A DNA stretch of 64,000 nucleotides, from the NCBI RefSeq assembly GCF_030553075.1, contig NZ_CP130701.1, positions 2,480,001 to 2,544,000 of the forward strand, read 5' to 3'. Under the pieces are notes generated by a model. The model was given only the letters and a program-made list of their open reading frames with translations. It had not been told where the DNA came from and did not search any database. Shown piece by piece: positions 25,736 to 34,109 of the stretch (position 1 is its first letter; each line of letters starts with the position of its first letter). This DNA is from Halomonas sp. I5-271120 (GTDB lineage: Bacteria; Pseudomonadota; Gammaproteobacteria; Pseudomonadales; Halomonadaceae). The translations under genes were made by a program, and so were the position numbers.

Positions 25736-28213
25736 TTGGTCGATCCCCTGAGTGCCTGGTGGGCTCAACAACTGGTGCTGTGCGACTGGGCCTTTTCGCC
25801 CGACCCGACGGCCGTGGAACCGGACCTGGCGGTCCAGCGTCTGGCCGAAATGGAGGTGGCGGATCGCGGCGAGCTGGGCTGGCGGCTGATCGAGGCCTTT
25901 TCCCCCGGCGCGGTGAATCCGGTCGGCCACCTGGAAAGCCTTGAGCTGCTGGCCCTGGCGACGGCAGCCGGCTGGCTGCCCGTCGAACAGGCGCGTGCCT
26001 GGGTAGCCCTTATCGCCGCCGACATCTGCGCGCACTGCAACAGTCTCGAGGATTGGCTGGCCGTGCTCCGCCAGGCGCGCAGTGCGCTGGGCTGGGAGCG
26101 CGGTGACGATGGCTTCCTGGAGGCCTGCGCGGCCCTGTCGTCTCTGGAGCGCGAAGGCGCCGGCATTACCTGGGACCTGCTTGCCGAGACCGTCAGGCGG
26201 CGTCGTCAGGCGCCGCTGTGGCCGTCGGCTGCAGGAGACCGGGCCTGGCGACTGCGGGCCGCCTTTGCTCCCCTGCTGGTGACCGATGCCGATGAGGCGC
26301 TGGATGCCCCTCAGGCCCGTGCCTTTCTCGCCGATGAGTGGCAAATCAGTGACCGCGATGGTCTGGTGCGCCTCTTGCTGTGGCTGGCCGGGCAGGGCGA
26401 TCGCTATGCCTGGGATCTGGATGCCACGCGGCTGCTCGAGGCATCGCGCGAGCAGCGTGAGGCTTGGCTTGCCGGGCAGAAGGGCGAAGCGACGGCCTCC
26501 GGCAAGGTGTTGCTGGGCTTCCTCGAGCGCGGCGAAACTCTGGAGTGGGCGGCCTGGGACTGGCTGCGGCTGGTCGACCTGGCCTATGCCGGCCTGGCGC
26601 TTGGCTGGCTCGACCAGGCCGAAGCACAGGCTTTTGCTCACCATGCCCTGGATTTGATCACGCGCCGCTACAGCGACTGGGTCGCGATGGTGACGGCCTA
26701 TCAGCGTGGGCGCAGTCTCTTCGAGGGACGCGACAGCCTGGGCGAGCTCAACCGGGACTGGGGGCTGCTCTTGCAGTCACCGGCAAGCCCCTGGCGGGAG
26801 CCGCTCAAGACCCTGCAGGACCAAGATTGCCTTGAAGCATCGCGCATGGCGATGCGGGCCTGGCGCGCCGATGCGCGTCATTGGGTGTTGGCGCTGGCCT
26901 CGGTGCGCGAGCCCGAGCTGCTGCTGCGTCAGGGGCCGGCACCCTCAGTATCTGAACAGATCCGCAAAGAGGCGCGCCACTATCTTCAGGAGGTGCTCGG
27001 GCTCTACCCCGATGACGGCGTGGCCGGGCTCGCCCGCTACTGGCTGCCGGCGCAGGCGCATCACCTCAACCAACTGGCCGCTGATGCGGATCATGGCGCC
27101 CTGCCGAGTCTGACCACGCCCTTTGGTCAGCCCGTCGCGGAAGGGCTTGCCCAGCGCGATGCTCTGCGGGGCTGCAGCCGTTTCTCGGCCACCGTTCACA
27201 TGGCCGAGAAGTATGCCTTCTACCTGCAGATGGCCGGTGACAGCGAAGAGTTCGAGGTCGAAGGCCTGTCACGACTGGCGGCGTCGCTGCGCGGCGTGCT
27301 GTGCCACTTCTACCCGGATGCACGCCGGCTGCTCAACGCCTGGGCCTGTTGGGAAGCCGCACTGCCCGAGCCGCCGCTCGAGCACAGCACCCCGGTATCG
27401 CTGGCCCACGAGATTCGTTGGCATCGGGACGACCCCGGGAGCCCCTTTCACTGGCTCGACTGGCGGGCAGGGGACAGCTGGCAGGAACCCGGCCCAAGGC
27501 TCAGCCTGCCAAGCTTCACTGCCCTTGCCTTGGTGGGGCCGCTCAACGGCGGCGCTTGGAGTGAGCCACTGCCCGAGAGCGATCGTGAGGTGGAGGCCAT
27601 CCGGGAGTGGATAGATGGTCATTACGGCCTGCAGGACGGCGAGGCACTCAGGGAGTTTCTCGATTACCTGCTGACGGTCGGCGATCGTCAGGAATATCAG
27701 ATCAACTATGCGCCCTATACCCTCAATGCCGCGCGGCTCAAGGCAGAGATCGCGATCCTCGAGAGCGATGACTGCAGCGAGGATGAACGCAACCACCTGC
27801 TGCGTCTGAAGCGGGTGCGAGACAACGATGCAGGCTGCAATGCCTTCGATATGGCCGCCTGGGATATCGCCCAGGCCGTTGACCTGGCGATTGCCGGACG
27901 CCAGCTTGCGTGGCTGAGCGAGGCGCAGTTCAGCTCCGCCCTCGACCGGGCCTCGGCGCTGGCCGCGAAGCATTATCCGGGCTGGCAGGCCTACGCCCGG
28001 GGGCTTTATGCCGGCTTTTCGTTCTTCATGGGCGAGACCGATGAACGCAAGGCGTTCCTGTCGAGCTTCCGTGAGGCACTGGTGGGCTGGCTGACCGGCG
28101 CGCCGCCGCTGGCCGGTCCCTGGGCGAGCCTGGATTTCCCCGGCGCCCGTCCCCGCCATTGGGCTCCGATGCATATCGATACGCTGCCGGGCGATGCGCG
28201 CACGCTTCACTAG
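25736..28213 (+). CDS. Large DUF1266-repeat protein of unknown function
   Basis: This protein of 825 residues is rich in tryptophan, leucine, aspartate and glutamate, with no signal peptide or membrane segment. At least three stretches share the DUF1266 pattern of a W-rich helix, A-x-D-x-x-R-x-x-x-L, G-W-L(x)-x-x-x-A and a closing Y-x-x-W-x-x-Y-x-x-G-R/G-x-x-F. They lie at about residues 10-115, 211-330 and 635-766, each 100-130 residues long. The last two end in SDWVAMVTAYQRGRSLF and PGWQAYARGLYAGFSFF. E. coli YbeR/YbeU are shorter relatives of unknown role, encoded near DnaK-type cochaperone genes. The start is a TTG behind GAGGTGAG. It faces gabD across about 290 bases. Confidence 0.75.
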   Translation: MVDPLSAWWAQQLVLCDWAFSPDPTAVEPDLAVQRLAEMEVADRGELGWRLIEAFSPGAVNPVGHLESLELLALATAAGWLPVEQARAWVALIAADICAHCNSLEDWLAVLRQARSALGWERGDDGFLEACAALSSLEREGAGITWDLLAETVRRRRQAPLWPSAAGDRAWRLRAAFAPLLVTDADEALDAPQARAFLADEWQISDRDGLVRLLLWLAGQGDRYAWDLDATRLLEASREQREAWLAGQKGEATASGKVLLGFLERGETLEWAAWDWLRLVDLAYAGLALGWLDQAEAQAFAHHALDLITRRYSDWVAMVTAYQRGRSLFEGRDSLGELNRDWGLLLQSPASPWREPLKTLQDQDCLEASRMAMRAWRADARHWVLALASVREPELLLRQGPAPSVSEQIRKEARHYLQEVLGLYPDDGVAGLARYWLPAQAHHLNQLAADADHGALPSLTTPFGQPVAEGLAQRDALRGCSRFSATVHMAEKYAFYLQMAGDSEEFEVEGLSRLAASLRGVLCHFYPDARRLLNAWACWEAALPEPPLEHSTPVSLAHEIRWHRDDPGSPFHWLDWRAGDSWQEPGPRLSLPSFTALALVGPLNGGAWSEPLPESDREVEAIREWIDGHYGLQDGEALREFLDYLLTVGDRQEYQINYAPYTLNAARLKAEIAILESDDCSEDERNHLLRLKRVRDNDAGCNAFDMAAWDIAQAVDLAIAGRQLAWLSEAQFSSALDRASALAAKHYPGWQAYARGLYAGFSFFMGETDERKAFLSSFREALVGWLTGAPPLAGPWASLDFPGARPRHWAPMHIDTLPGDARTLH

Positions 28214-28435
28214 GGCTGAGTATCAGGGGGAATATTAGGACTGAGTAGGCACTGGCCAGGGGCGTTGTAGAGGGTCTGCTCCCCGTGGGACGGGCCATAA
28301 GGGCTCGTCATACCCACCGTCAGTCGCTATCATGCATGTTTTGCTGCTCTTGGCCTGCAAAATGCTTGAGTACGTCAGCCTTTTATCTCGGAGTCGCCGC
28401 GGCGAGATCCGGACCACAGGGAGGAGGTCAGCGCG

Positions 28436-29044
28436 ATGTCGCGGATTGCCGTCACGACAGCGCTTTTGGCGCTGCTAGCCGGGCTTGCGGGCTGTACGAC
28501 ATCGCCGCCGCCAGCTTCCGAGGTGCCACCGGATTATTTCGCCATGCAGCTGCCGGGACTATCCCGCGGCCTCATGTCGCCGGTGGATAACCCACTGCTC
28601 GACCATCAGGGGCTGCATCAGCCGAGTCGCGAGGTGATCCGGGACGCCTTGCTTGAAGAGCACGAACGCTGGCTGGGCACCCCCTACCGGCTGGGCGGGG
28701 AGAGTCGACATGGCATCGACTGCTCGGCGCTGATCCAGACCATCTTCCGTGAGCGCTTCGAGACCGAGCTGCCCCGCACGACTTCTCAGCAGATCCATCA
28801 GGGGCGGCGCGTCGAGCGCGGCAATCTCAAGGCCGGTGACCTGGTGTTCTTCCGTCCGCCGGGGAGTTATCGTCATGCCGGCATCTATGTCGGTAACGGT
28901 TTCTTCCTTCATGCGTCGTCGTCTCAGGGGGTTGCCCTGTCACGTCTCGACAACAGTTACTGGCGCCGTTACTTCTGGCAGGCACGCCGCCCGCTGGCGC
29001 CGACACAACTTGCCCAGCGAGCGCTTCTGGCCACCAGCGGCTGA
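28436..29044 (+). CDS. NlpC/P60 family lipoprotein, putative D,D- or D,L-endopeptidase
   Basis: This 202-residue protein starts with a lipoprotein signal peptide whose lipobox LAGC places the lipid on Cys 21. The C-terminal NlpC/P60 domain has the catalytic cysteine in GIDCSAL, the histidine in YRHAGIYVG and the third residue in FLHASSS. It resembles the Spr/MepS family, which cuts peptidoglycan cross-links in the periplasm. GGGAGGAGGTCAGCGCG precedes the ATG. It appears to be a single-gene unit. Confidence 0.9.
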   Translation: MSRIAVTTALLALLAGLAGCTTSPPPASEVPPDYFAMQLPGLSRGLMSPVDNPLLDHQGLHQPSREVIRDALLEEHERWLGTPYRLGGESRHGIDCSALIQTIFRERFETELPRTTSQQIHQGRRVERGNLKAGDLVFFRPPGSYRHAGIYVGNGFFLHASSSQGVALSRLDNSYWRRYFWQARRPLAPTQLAQRALLATSG

Positions 29045-29050
29045 ACCGAG

Positions 29051-29066
29051 CCCGCCTTCAGGCGGG
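29051..29066 (+). terminator. Short hairpin after the NlpC/P60 gene
   Basis: CCCGCC pairs with GGCGGG around TTCA seven bases after the stop. There is no T-run, so activity is doubtful. Confidence 0.35.
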
Positions 29067-29080
29067 CCTGCCACCCTCGG

Positions 29081-30274
29081 ATGCCACATGACTGCCCCCT
29101 TATGATTCAGGCTCACACTCGCGACTGGTGGCGAGCCACCCTGGCGCTTTGCCTGGGCTCCTTCATCGTCTTCATCAACCTCTATGCCCCGCAGCCGCTG
29201 CTGCCCGAGCTGCGCAACACCTTCGGCGTTTCGACGCTGATGGCAAGTCTGGTCATGTCCTGCGCGACCCTGGCGCTGGCGGCTTCGCTGCTGATCTACG
29301 GCACCCTCTCTGATGCCCTGGGCCGGGGCACCATCATGCGGGTCAGTCTGCTGCTGGTTGCGCTCTGCTCGTTGGCGATTGCGCTGGTGCCCAACTTTGC
29401 AGGGCTGTTGGGACTGCGTCTGCTGCAGGGGCTGGTGCTTGCCGGTCTGCCGGCGGTAGCCGTGGCCTGGATGAGCGACGAGTTCGAGCCCCAGGCGATG
29501 ATGCTGGCGGTGGGGCTCTACATCAGCGCCAATAGCCTGGGCGGCATCGGTGGCCGGGTGATGGGCGGCTGGGCGGGAGAGGCCGGCGGCTGGTCCCTGA
29601 GCTTTCTGGTGGTAGGCACCATCAGCCTGGTAGGCGTCGCGGTATTCTGGCGGCTGCTGCCGCCGGCGCGGCATTTCACGCCATCGCGCTTTCGCCTGGC
29701 AGAGGCGCTGGCAAGCATTCGGGGCCATCTGAAAACCCCGGTACTGCTGGTGGCCTGTCTGATTGGCGGCCTGAATTTCATGGTATTCATCAACCAGTAC
29801 AGCTACATCACCTTCCGGTTAAGCGAGGCGCCTTTCGGGCTGGGGGCTCAATGGCTGGGCATGCTGTTTTTGACCTATCTGGGCGGCACCCTGGGCTCGG
29901 CCTGGTCGGGGCGGCTGTCACAGCGCTGGGCATCGCCGCTGTGCATGATGGCGGGCATCGTCATCTTCATGCTGGGAAGTCTTGTCACCCTGGCCCAAGG
30001 GCTTGGGGTGATCGTGGTCGGGCTGACCATCAACGCCTTCGGCTTCTTTCTGTGTCATGCGACGGCGTCGGGCTGGGTCGGGCGTAACGCCAAGCGGGCC
30101 CGGGGCACCGCTACGGCGCTCTATCTGGTTTTCTACTATCTGGGGGCGAGCCTCGGGGGCTTTTATCTGGAGCCGTTCTGGCAGTTCGGCGGCTGGGGAG
30201 GCGTGACTCTGGCCGCCGAACTGATCCTGCTGGTGACGCTCGCCCTCAGTGCCTGGTTGTGGCGTCGCGGCTGA
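29081..30274 (+). CDS. MFS transporter, YnfM-like
   Basis: This 397-residue protein has about 12 membrane helices and the MFS motif A region LIYGTLSDALGRGTIMR after helix 2. The overall pattern matches the YnfM/arabinose-efflux-like group. The start is uncertain: the ATG at 29081 and the one at 29102 are in the same frame and neither has a good ribosome site. The gene follows the NlpC/P60 gene by 36 bases and may be partly co-transcribed with it. The substrate is unknown. Confidence 0.82.
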   Translation: MPHDCPLMIQAHTRDWWRATLALCLGSFIVFINLYAPQPLLPELRNTFGVSTLMASLVMSCATLALAASLLIYGTLSDALGRGTIMRVSLLLVALCSLAIALVPNFAGLLGLRLLQGLVLAGLPAVAVAWMSDEFEPQAMMLAVGLYISANSLGGIGGRVMGGWAGEAGGWSLSFLVVGTISLVGVAVFWRLLPPARHFTPSRFRLAEALASIRGHLKTPVLLVACLIGGLNFMVFINQYSYITFRLSEAPFGLGAQWLGMLFLTYLGGTLGSAWSGRLSQRWASPLCMMAGIVIFMLGSLVTLAQGLGVIVVGLTINAFGFFLCHATASGWVGRNAKRARGTATALYLVFYYLGASLGGFYLEPFWQFGGWGGVTLAAELILLVTLALSAWLWRRG

Positions 30275-30281
30275 AGATCGA

Positions 30282-30950
30282 TTATTGAGCGTTGGCGCTG
30301 AGCGCACCCTGGGTGCCGGCTTCATCGCCCCAGACTTGTTCGAGGCGGTCGACCCGTCCGCAGGCAGACTTGTAGAAGTGGTACCTTAAACTGTTGGTCT
30401 TGTAGTAGTTCTGGTGGTAATCCTCGGCGGGATAGAAGGCCTTGAAGGCTTCGATCTGGGTCGCGATATCGCGCTCGAAGCGGGCCTGCATCTCGTCGAG
30501 ACTGTCCTTAGCAAGGACACGTTCTTCCTCGTTCATGGGGAAAATGGCGCTGCGGTATGAGGTGCCGACATCGCAGAACTGGCGATCAACGGCGAAAGGA
30601 TCGATGTTGCGCCAGAATACGTTGAGCAGCTGTTCGTAACTGACCTCGTCCGGGTCGTATTCCACCTGCACCACCTCGGCATGTTCGGTGCGCCCGGCAG
30701 ATACCTGCGAGTAGGTCGCGGTATCGGCGGTGCCGCCGCTGTAGCCTGAGGTGGTCTCGAGTACCCCCGGCACCTTGTCAAAGGCCTCTTCCATGCACCA
30801 GAAGCAGCCACCGGCGAAGACGGCGTCCTTGGGATCAGCGGCGAGTGCGTCTGCCGAGGCGCCAATGGCGAGTGCCAGTGGCAGGGCTCTGAACCAGCGA
30901 TGAGTGGCCAGGAAAGCAAAGCGTGTAGCAGCATGCGGATTGTGCGCCAT
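30282..30950 (-). CDS. msrA: Peptide-methionine (S)-S-oxide reductase MsrA with export signal
   Basis: MsrA reduces methionine-S-sulfoxide in proteins using thioredoxin-like donors. The 222-residue protein has the catalytic motif GGCFWCMEEAF, the central EVVQVEYDPDEVSYE block and a C-terminal SACGRVDRLEQ with a possible resolving cysteine. Ahead of the domain lie about 37 extra residues with a hydrophobic core and a likely cleavage site ALA-AD. I infer a periplasmic enzyme that repairs envelope proteins, in contrast to the usual cytosolic MsrA. The ATG at 30950 follows GGGAG. It is convergent with the MFS gene, only seven bases apart. Confidence 0.9.
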   Translation of the reverse strand: MAHNPHAATRFAFLATHRWFRALPLALAIGASADALAADPKDAVFAGGCFWCMEEAFDKVPGVLETTSGYSGGTADTATYSQVSAGRTEHAEVVQVEYDPDEVSYEQLLNVFWRNIDPFAVDRQFCDVGTSYRSAIFPMNEEERVLAKDSLDEMQARFERDIATQIEAFKAFYPAEDYHQNYYKTNSLRYHFYKSACGRVDRLEQVWGDEAGTQGALSANAQ

Positions 30951-31063
30951 GATCACTCCCGATCTGTTAGCAGATGCTGGTTGGATGGGAACTTGAGCTC
31001 AGGGTTCCCTGCCATAGCGCTAAACCTTCGCCCGACGAGGGCATCGCCGTAAGCGATGCAGCC

Positions 31064-31105
31064 AGACTCGAGAATCGAAAGTCCAGAACCGAGAGTCCGG
31101 CGACA
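31064..31105. repeat. 14-bp degenerate tandem repeat, three copies
   Basis: Copies AGACTCGAGAATCG, AAAGTCCAGAACCG and AGAGTCCGGCGACA lie head to tail between msrA and the flavoprotein gene. About half the positions are conserved. Confidence 0.55.
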
Positions 31106-31243
31106 GGCAGTCGGCGTGTGTTTCGATCAGCGCGGTATGAAACATCCCGCCTTGGGTCTGTAAGGAAGCATCCTGGCGTGCGACTCAAGGGGCATAGCCG
31201 GTCCTGGGTCGCTGCCGAATCCGTCATTTAAGGAGTCTATCCG

Positions 31244-33505
31244 TTGAACCGACAACGCCTCGTCATTCTTGCCCTCATCGCCCTGGCGGTCGGCGCTTTT
31301 TTCTTGAGCGGCGCCCACGAACTCTTGACCCTGGATGCCCTCAAGGCCGAACAGGTGCGGTTCCAGACCTGGCTTGCCGAGGACCCGCTGACGGTGATCG
31401 GTGGCTTCTTTGCTCTCTATGTGGCGATGGCCGCGCTGTCGCTGCCCGGGGCCACGCTACTGACGCTGCTCGGTGGAGCGCTGTTCGGGCTTGGCCTGGG
31501 CTTGGTGATCATTTCGTTTGCCAGCGCGCTCGGCGCGAGCCTGGCTTTCCTGATCGCTCGCACGCTGGCCCGCACGCCTCTGGAGCGGCGTTTTTCCCGC
31601 CAGCTCGATAGCATCAATCGCGGCATCGAGCGAGAAGGTGCCTTCTATCTGTTCACGCTGCGTCTGATTCCGCTGTTCCCGTTCTTCGTCATCAACCTGG
31701 TGATGGGCCTGACCCGGATGCGCCTGCGTACCTTCTACTGGGTCAGCCAACTGGGCATGCTGCCGGGCACCGCCGTGTTCGTGAATGCGGGACGCGAGCT
31801 GGGAACCCTCGAGTCACTGGGTGGGATATTGTCCCCGGGGCTCTTGGTCTCCTTCGCGCTGATCGGGGTCTTTCCCTGGCTGGCGCGCTGGGGCGTGGAA
31901 ATCGCCAAGCGTCGCCGCATTGCCCGCCAGTATGACAAGCCCAGGCACTACGACTATGACATCGTGGTGATCGGCGCTGGCTCGGCCGGGCTGGTGGCGA
32001 GTTATATCGGCGCGGCGGTCAAGGCGAAGGTGGCGCTTGTCGAGCGCGATAAGATGGGCGGCGACTGCCTGAATACCGGCTGCGTGCCCTCGAAGGCGCT
32101 GATTCGCTCGGCGCGTCTCGCTCAAGACATGCGCGAGGCCAAGCGCTTCGGCCTGTCGGTTGCTGAACCCGAGGTCGACTTCCCGGCCGTGATGGGCCAC
32201 GTTCATCGCGCCATCGAAGAGGTCGAGCCCCATGACAGCCCGGAGCGCTATCGCGGTCTCGGCGTCGAGGTGGTTCACGGGGATGCCTGGCTGCAGACGC
32301 CCTGGGAGGTGCGGGTCGGCGAGCGGGTGCTGACCACCCGTCACGTGATCGTGGCCACCGGCGCTCGGCCGCGGGTACCCGAGCTGCCAGGGCTTGAAGA
32401 TAGCGATGTGCTGACTTCCGACAACCTCTGGCAGCTCGAGTCGCTGCCCGAACGTCTGGTGGTGCTGGGCGGCGGGCCGATCGGCTGTGAGCTGGGCCAG
32501 AGCTTCGCCCGGCTGGGCAGTCGCGTGACACTGGTGGAAATGGGGTCCCAACTGCTGCCGCGAGAGGATCGCGATATCGCCGAGGCGGTCGAGACGCGGC
32601 TCGAGGCCGAAAGCGTGCGGCTGGCGCTGGGCGCGCGGGCGGTAAGGGTCGAGCCAGGCCCGAGCCATGGCGACAGCGGGCGAGTGCTGGTCATCGAGCG
32701 CGACGGCCCGCAGGGCGTGGAGACTGAGCGCCTGGTCTTCGATCGGCTGCTGGTGGCGGTGGGACGGGTGGCCAACGTCAGTGGCTTCGGCCTCGAGGGG
32801 CTCGGCGTGCTGCCCCGTGCCAATGGCACCATCGATGTCGATGGCACTCTACGCAGCCTGCACCCGAACATCTGGGCCTGCGGCGACGTGGCGGGACCCT
32901 TCCAGTTGACCCATGCCAGCGCCCATCAGGCCTGGCACGCCACGGTCAACGCGCTGTTCGGCGAGTTCAAACGCTTCACCGTCGACTATCGCAACCTGCC
33001 GGCGGTGACCTTCTGCGACCCCGAGGTGGCAAGGGTCGGGCTCAACGAGCGTGAGGCCGCCGCCCAAGGCGTGGAGGTCGAGGTGACCCGCTATGCCTTC
33101 TCCGAGCTTGACCGGGCGATCGCCGACCAGCACACCGAGGGCTTCATCAAGGTGCTGACGGTGCCGGGCAAGGATCGTATCCTCGGCGCCAGCATCGTCG
33201 GCCACGGCGCCGGCGAGCTGCTGGGCGAGTACACCCTGGCCATGACCCATGGCATCGGCCTCAACAAGCTGCTCGGTACCATCCATCCCTATCCGACCTT
33301 CTCGGAGGCCGCCAAGGCCAGCGCCGGCGTGTGGAAGAATGCCCACAAGCCTGAGCGTCTGTTGGGCTGGCTCGCGCGCTACTTTGCCTGGCGCCGCCGC
33401 AGTGCCCATTCGTCGGCTACCACAAAAACCTCGGCCGCCGCCACTAGCTCGGCCACTAGTTCGGCTACGAGGAGCGAAACCCATGCTCGATCGCTGGACC
33501 AGTGA
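31244..33505 (+). CDS. Fusion of a VTT/TVP38 membrane domain with a MerA-like FAD pyridine nucleotide-disulfide oxidoreductase
   Basis: This 753-residue protein has two parts. Residues 1-230 carry an N-terminal helix, a VTT (TVP38/TMEM64, DedA-like) domain with LSLPGATLLTLLGGALFG and RLIPLFPFFVINLVMG, and a final helix. Residues 236-700 form a group I disulfide oxidoreductase with the FAD loop VVIGAGSAGL, the redox pair GGDCLNTGCVPSK (C275/C280), the NAD(P) loop LGGGPIGCELG and the C-terminal His-Glu pair in HPYPTFSE. There is no extra C-terminal cysteine pair, so mercury reduction is not supported. The last 30 residues are a Ser/Thr/Ala tail. The TTG start follows AAGGAG. The end overlaps the next gene by 23 bases. 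The electron acceptor is unknown. Confidence 0.85.
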   Translation: MNRQRLVILALIALAVGAFFLSGAHELLTLDALKAEQVRFQTWLAEDPLTVIGGFFALYVAMAALSLPGATLLTLLGGALFGLGLGLVIISFASALGASLAFLIARTLARTPLERRFSRQLDSINRGIEREGAFYLFTLRLIPLFPFFVINLVMGLTRMRLRTFYWVSQLGMLPGTAVFVNAGRELGTLESLGGILSPGLLVSFALIGVFPWLARWGVEIAKRRRIARQYDKPRHYDYDIVVIGAGSAGLVASYIGAAVKAKVALVERDKMGGDCLNTGCVPSKALIRSARLAQDMREAKRFGLSVAEPEVDFPAVMGHVHRAIEEVEPHDSPERYRGLGVEVVHGDAWLQTPWEVRVGERVLTTRHVIVATGARPRVPELPGLEDSDVLTSDNLWQLESLPERLVVLGGGPIGCELGQSFARLGSRVTLVEMGSQLLPREDRDIAEAVETRLEAESVRLALGARAVRVEPGPSHGDSGRVLVIERDGPQGVETERLVFDRLLVAVGRVANVSGFGLEGLGVLPRANGTIDVDGTLRSLHPNIWACGDVAGPFQLTHASAHQAWHATVNALFGEFKRFTVDYRNLPAVTFCDPEVARVGLNEREAAAQGVEVEVTRYAFSELDRAIADQHTEGFIKVLTVPGKDRILGASIVGHGAGELLGEYTLAMTHGIGLNKLLGTIHPYPTFSEAAKASAGVWKNAHKPERLLGWLARYFAWRRRSAHSSATTKTSAAATSSATSSATRSETHARSLDQ
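33413..33460 (+). repeat. Translated degenerate tandem repeat at the end of the flavoprotein gene
   Basis: Units starting TCGGCY recur at 33413, 33431, 33449 and 33461 with 18-, 18- and 12-base spacing. They encode the Ser/Thr/Ala tail of the flavoprotein and stop where the next gene starts. Confidence 0.6.
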
Positions 33506-34109
33506 ATGGATCAAGCCGCCGCTGGCCCGGCTCGCCAAGGGCCTGGCCGGGCGCGGCGTGACCCCCAACCAGGTGACAGTCACCAGCTTCCTGATCGGCA
33601 TGTTGGCGCTTCCGCTGCTGGCGCAGCAGGCCTATGGCTGGGCGCTGGCGGCGATTCTCGTCAACCGCCTGGGCGATGGTCTGGATGGCGCCCTGGCCCG
33701 GCATACCGGGCAGTCGAGCGATGCCGGTGGTTTTCTGGATATCGGCCTCGACTTCCTGTTCTATGCCGCGGTGGTGCTGGGCTTCGCCCTGGCCGATCCG
33801 GCGGCCAATGCGCTGGCGTCGGCCCTCTTGCTGTTTGCCTTCGTCGGTACCGGCAGCTCGTTTCTGGCCTTCGCGATCATGGCCGCCAAGCACGACCTGG
33901 CACGGCCTAGCTTCGAGAACAAGGCGTTCTACTATCTGCATGGCCTCACCGAGGGCACCGAAACCATTCTGGCATTCGTGGCCTTCTGCCTGTGGCCTGA
34001 GCACTTCGCCTTACTGGCATCGATCTTTGCCGCCGCCTGCCTGCTGACCACCGGCACTCGGCTATGGGGTGGCTTTCATACCGTCAGGGCAAGGGAGCGC
34101 AGTGCATGA
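33483..34109 (+). CDS. CDP-alcohol phosphatidyltransferase family membrane protein
   Basis: This 208-residue membrane protein has the complete CDP-alcohol phosphotransferase signature: Asp65, DG at 68-69, AR at 72-73, Gly82, Asp86 and Asp90. All catalytic and metal-binding residues are therefore kept. Such enzymes exchange the CMP of CDP-diacylglycerol or CDP-alcohol for an alcohol, making a phospholipid or related lipid. Five or six hydrophobic segments surround the motif. AGGAGCGAAACCC precedes the ATG, which lies within the end of the flavoprotein gene, and its own stop overlaps the DUF3047 start as ATGA. The lipid product cannot be named. Confidence 0.88.
   Translation: MLDRWTSEWIKPPLARLAKGLAGRGVTPNQVTVTSFLIGMLALPLLAQQAYGWALAAILVNRLGDGLDGALARHTGQSSDAGGFLDIGLDFLFYAAVVLGFALADPAANALASALLLFAFVGTGSSFLAFAIMAAKHDLARPSFENKAFYYLHGLTEGTETILAFVAFCLWPEHFALLASIFAAACLLTTGTRLWGGFHTVRARERSA

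Noticed and set aside
30974-31231. 85-residue open frame between msrA and the flavoprotein
   Set aside because: It has no ribosome site and runs through a tandem repeat and the promoter region of the next gene.
31244-33505. Mercuric reductase
   Set aside because: The CxxxxC pair is present, but the N-terminal HMA domain and the C-terminal cysteine pair are missing, and no mer genes are nearby.
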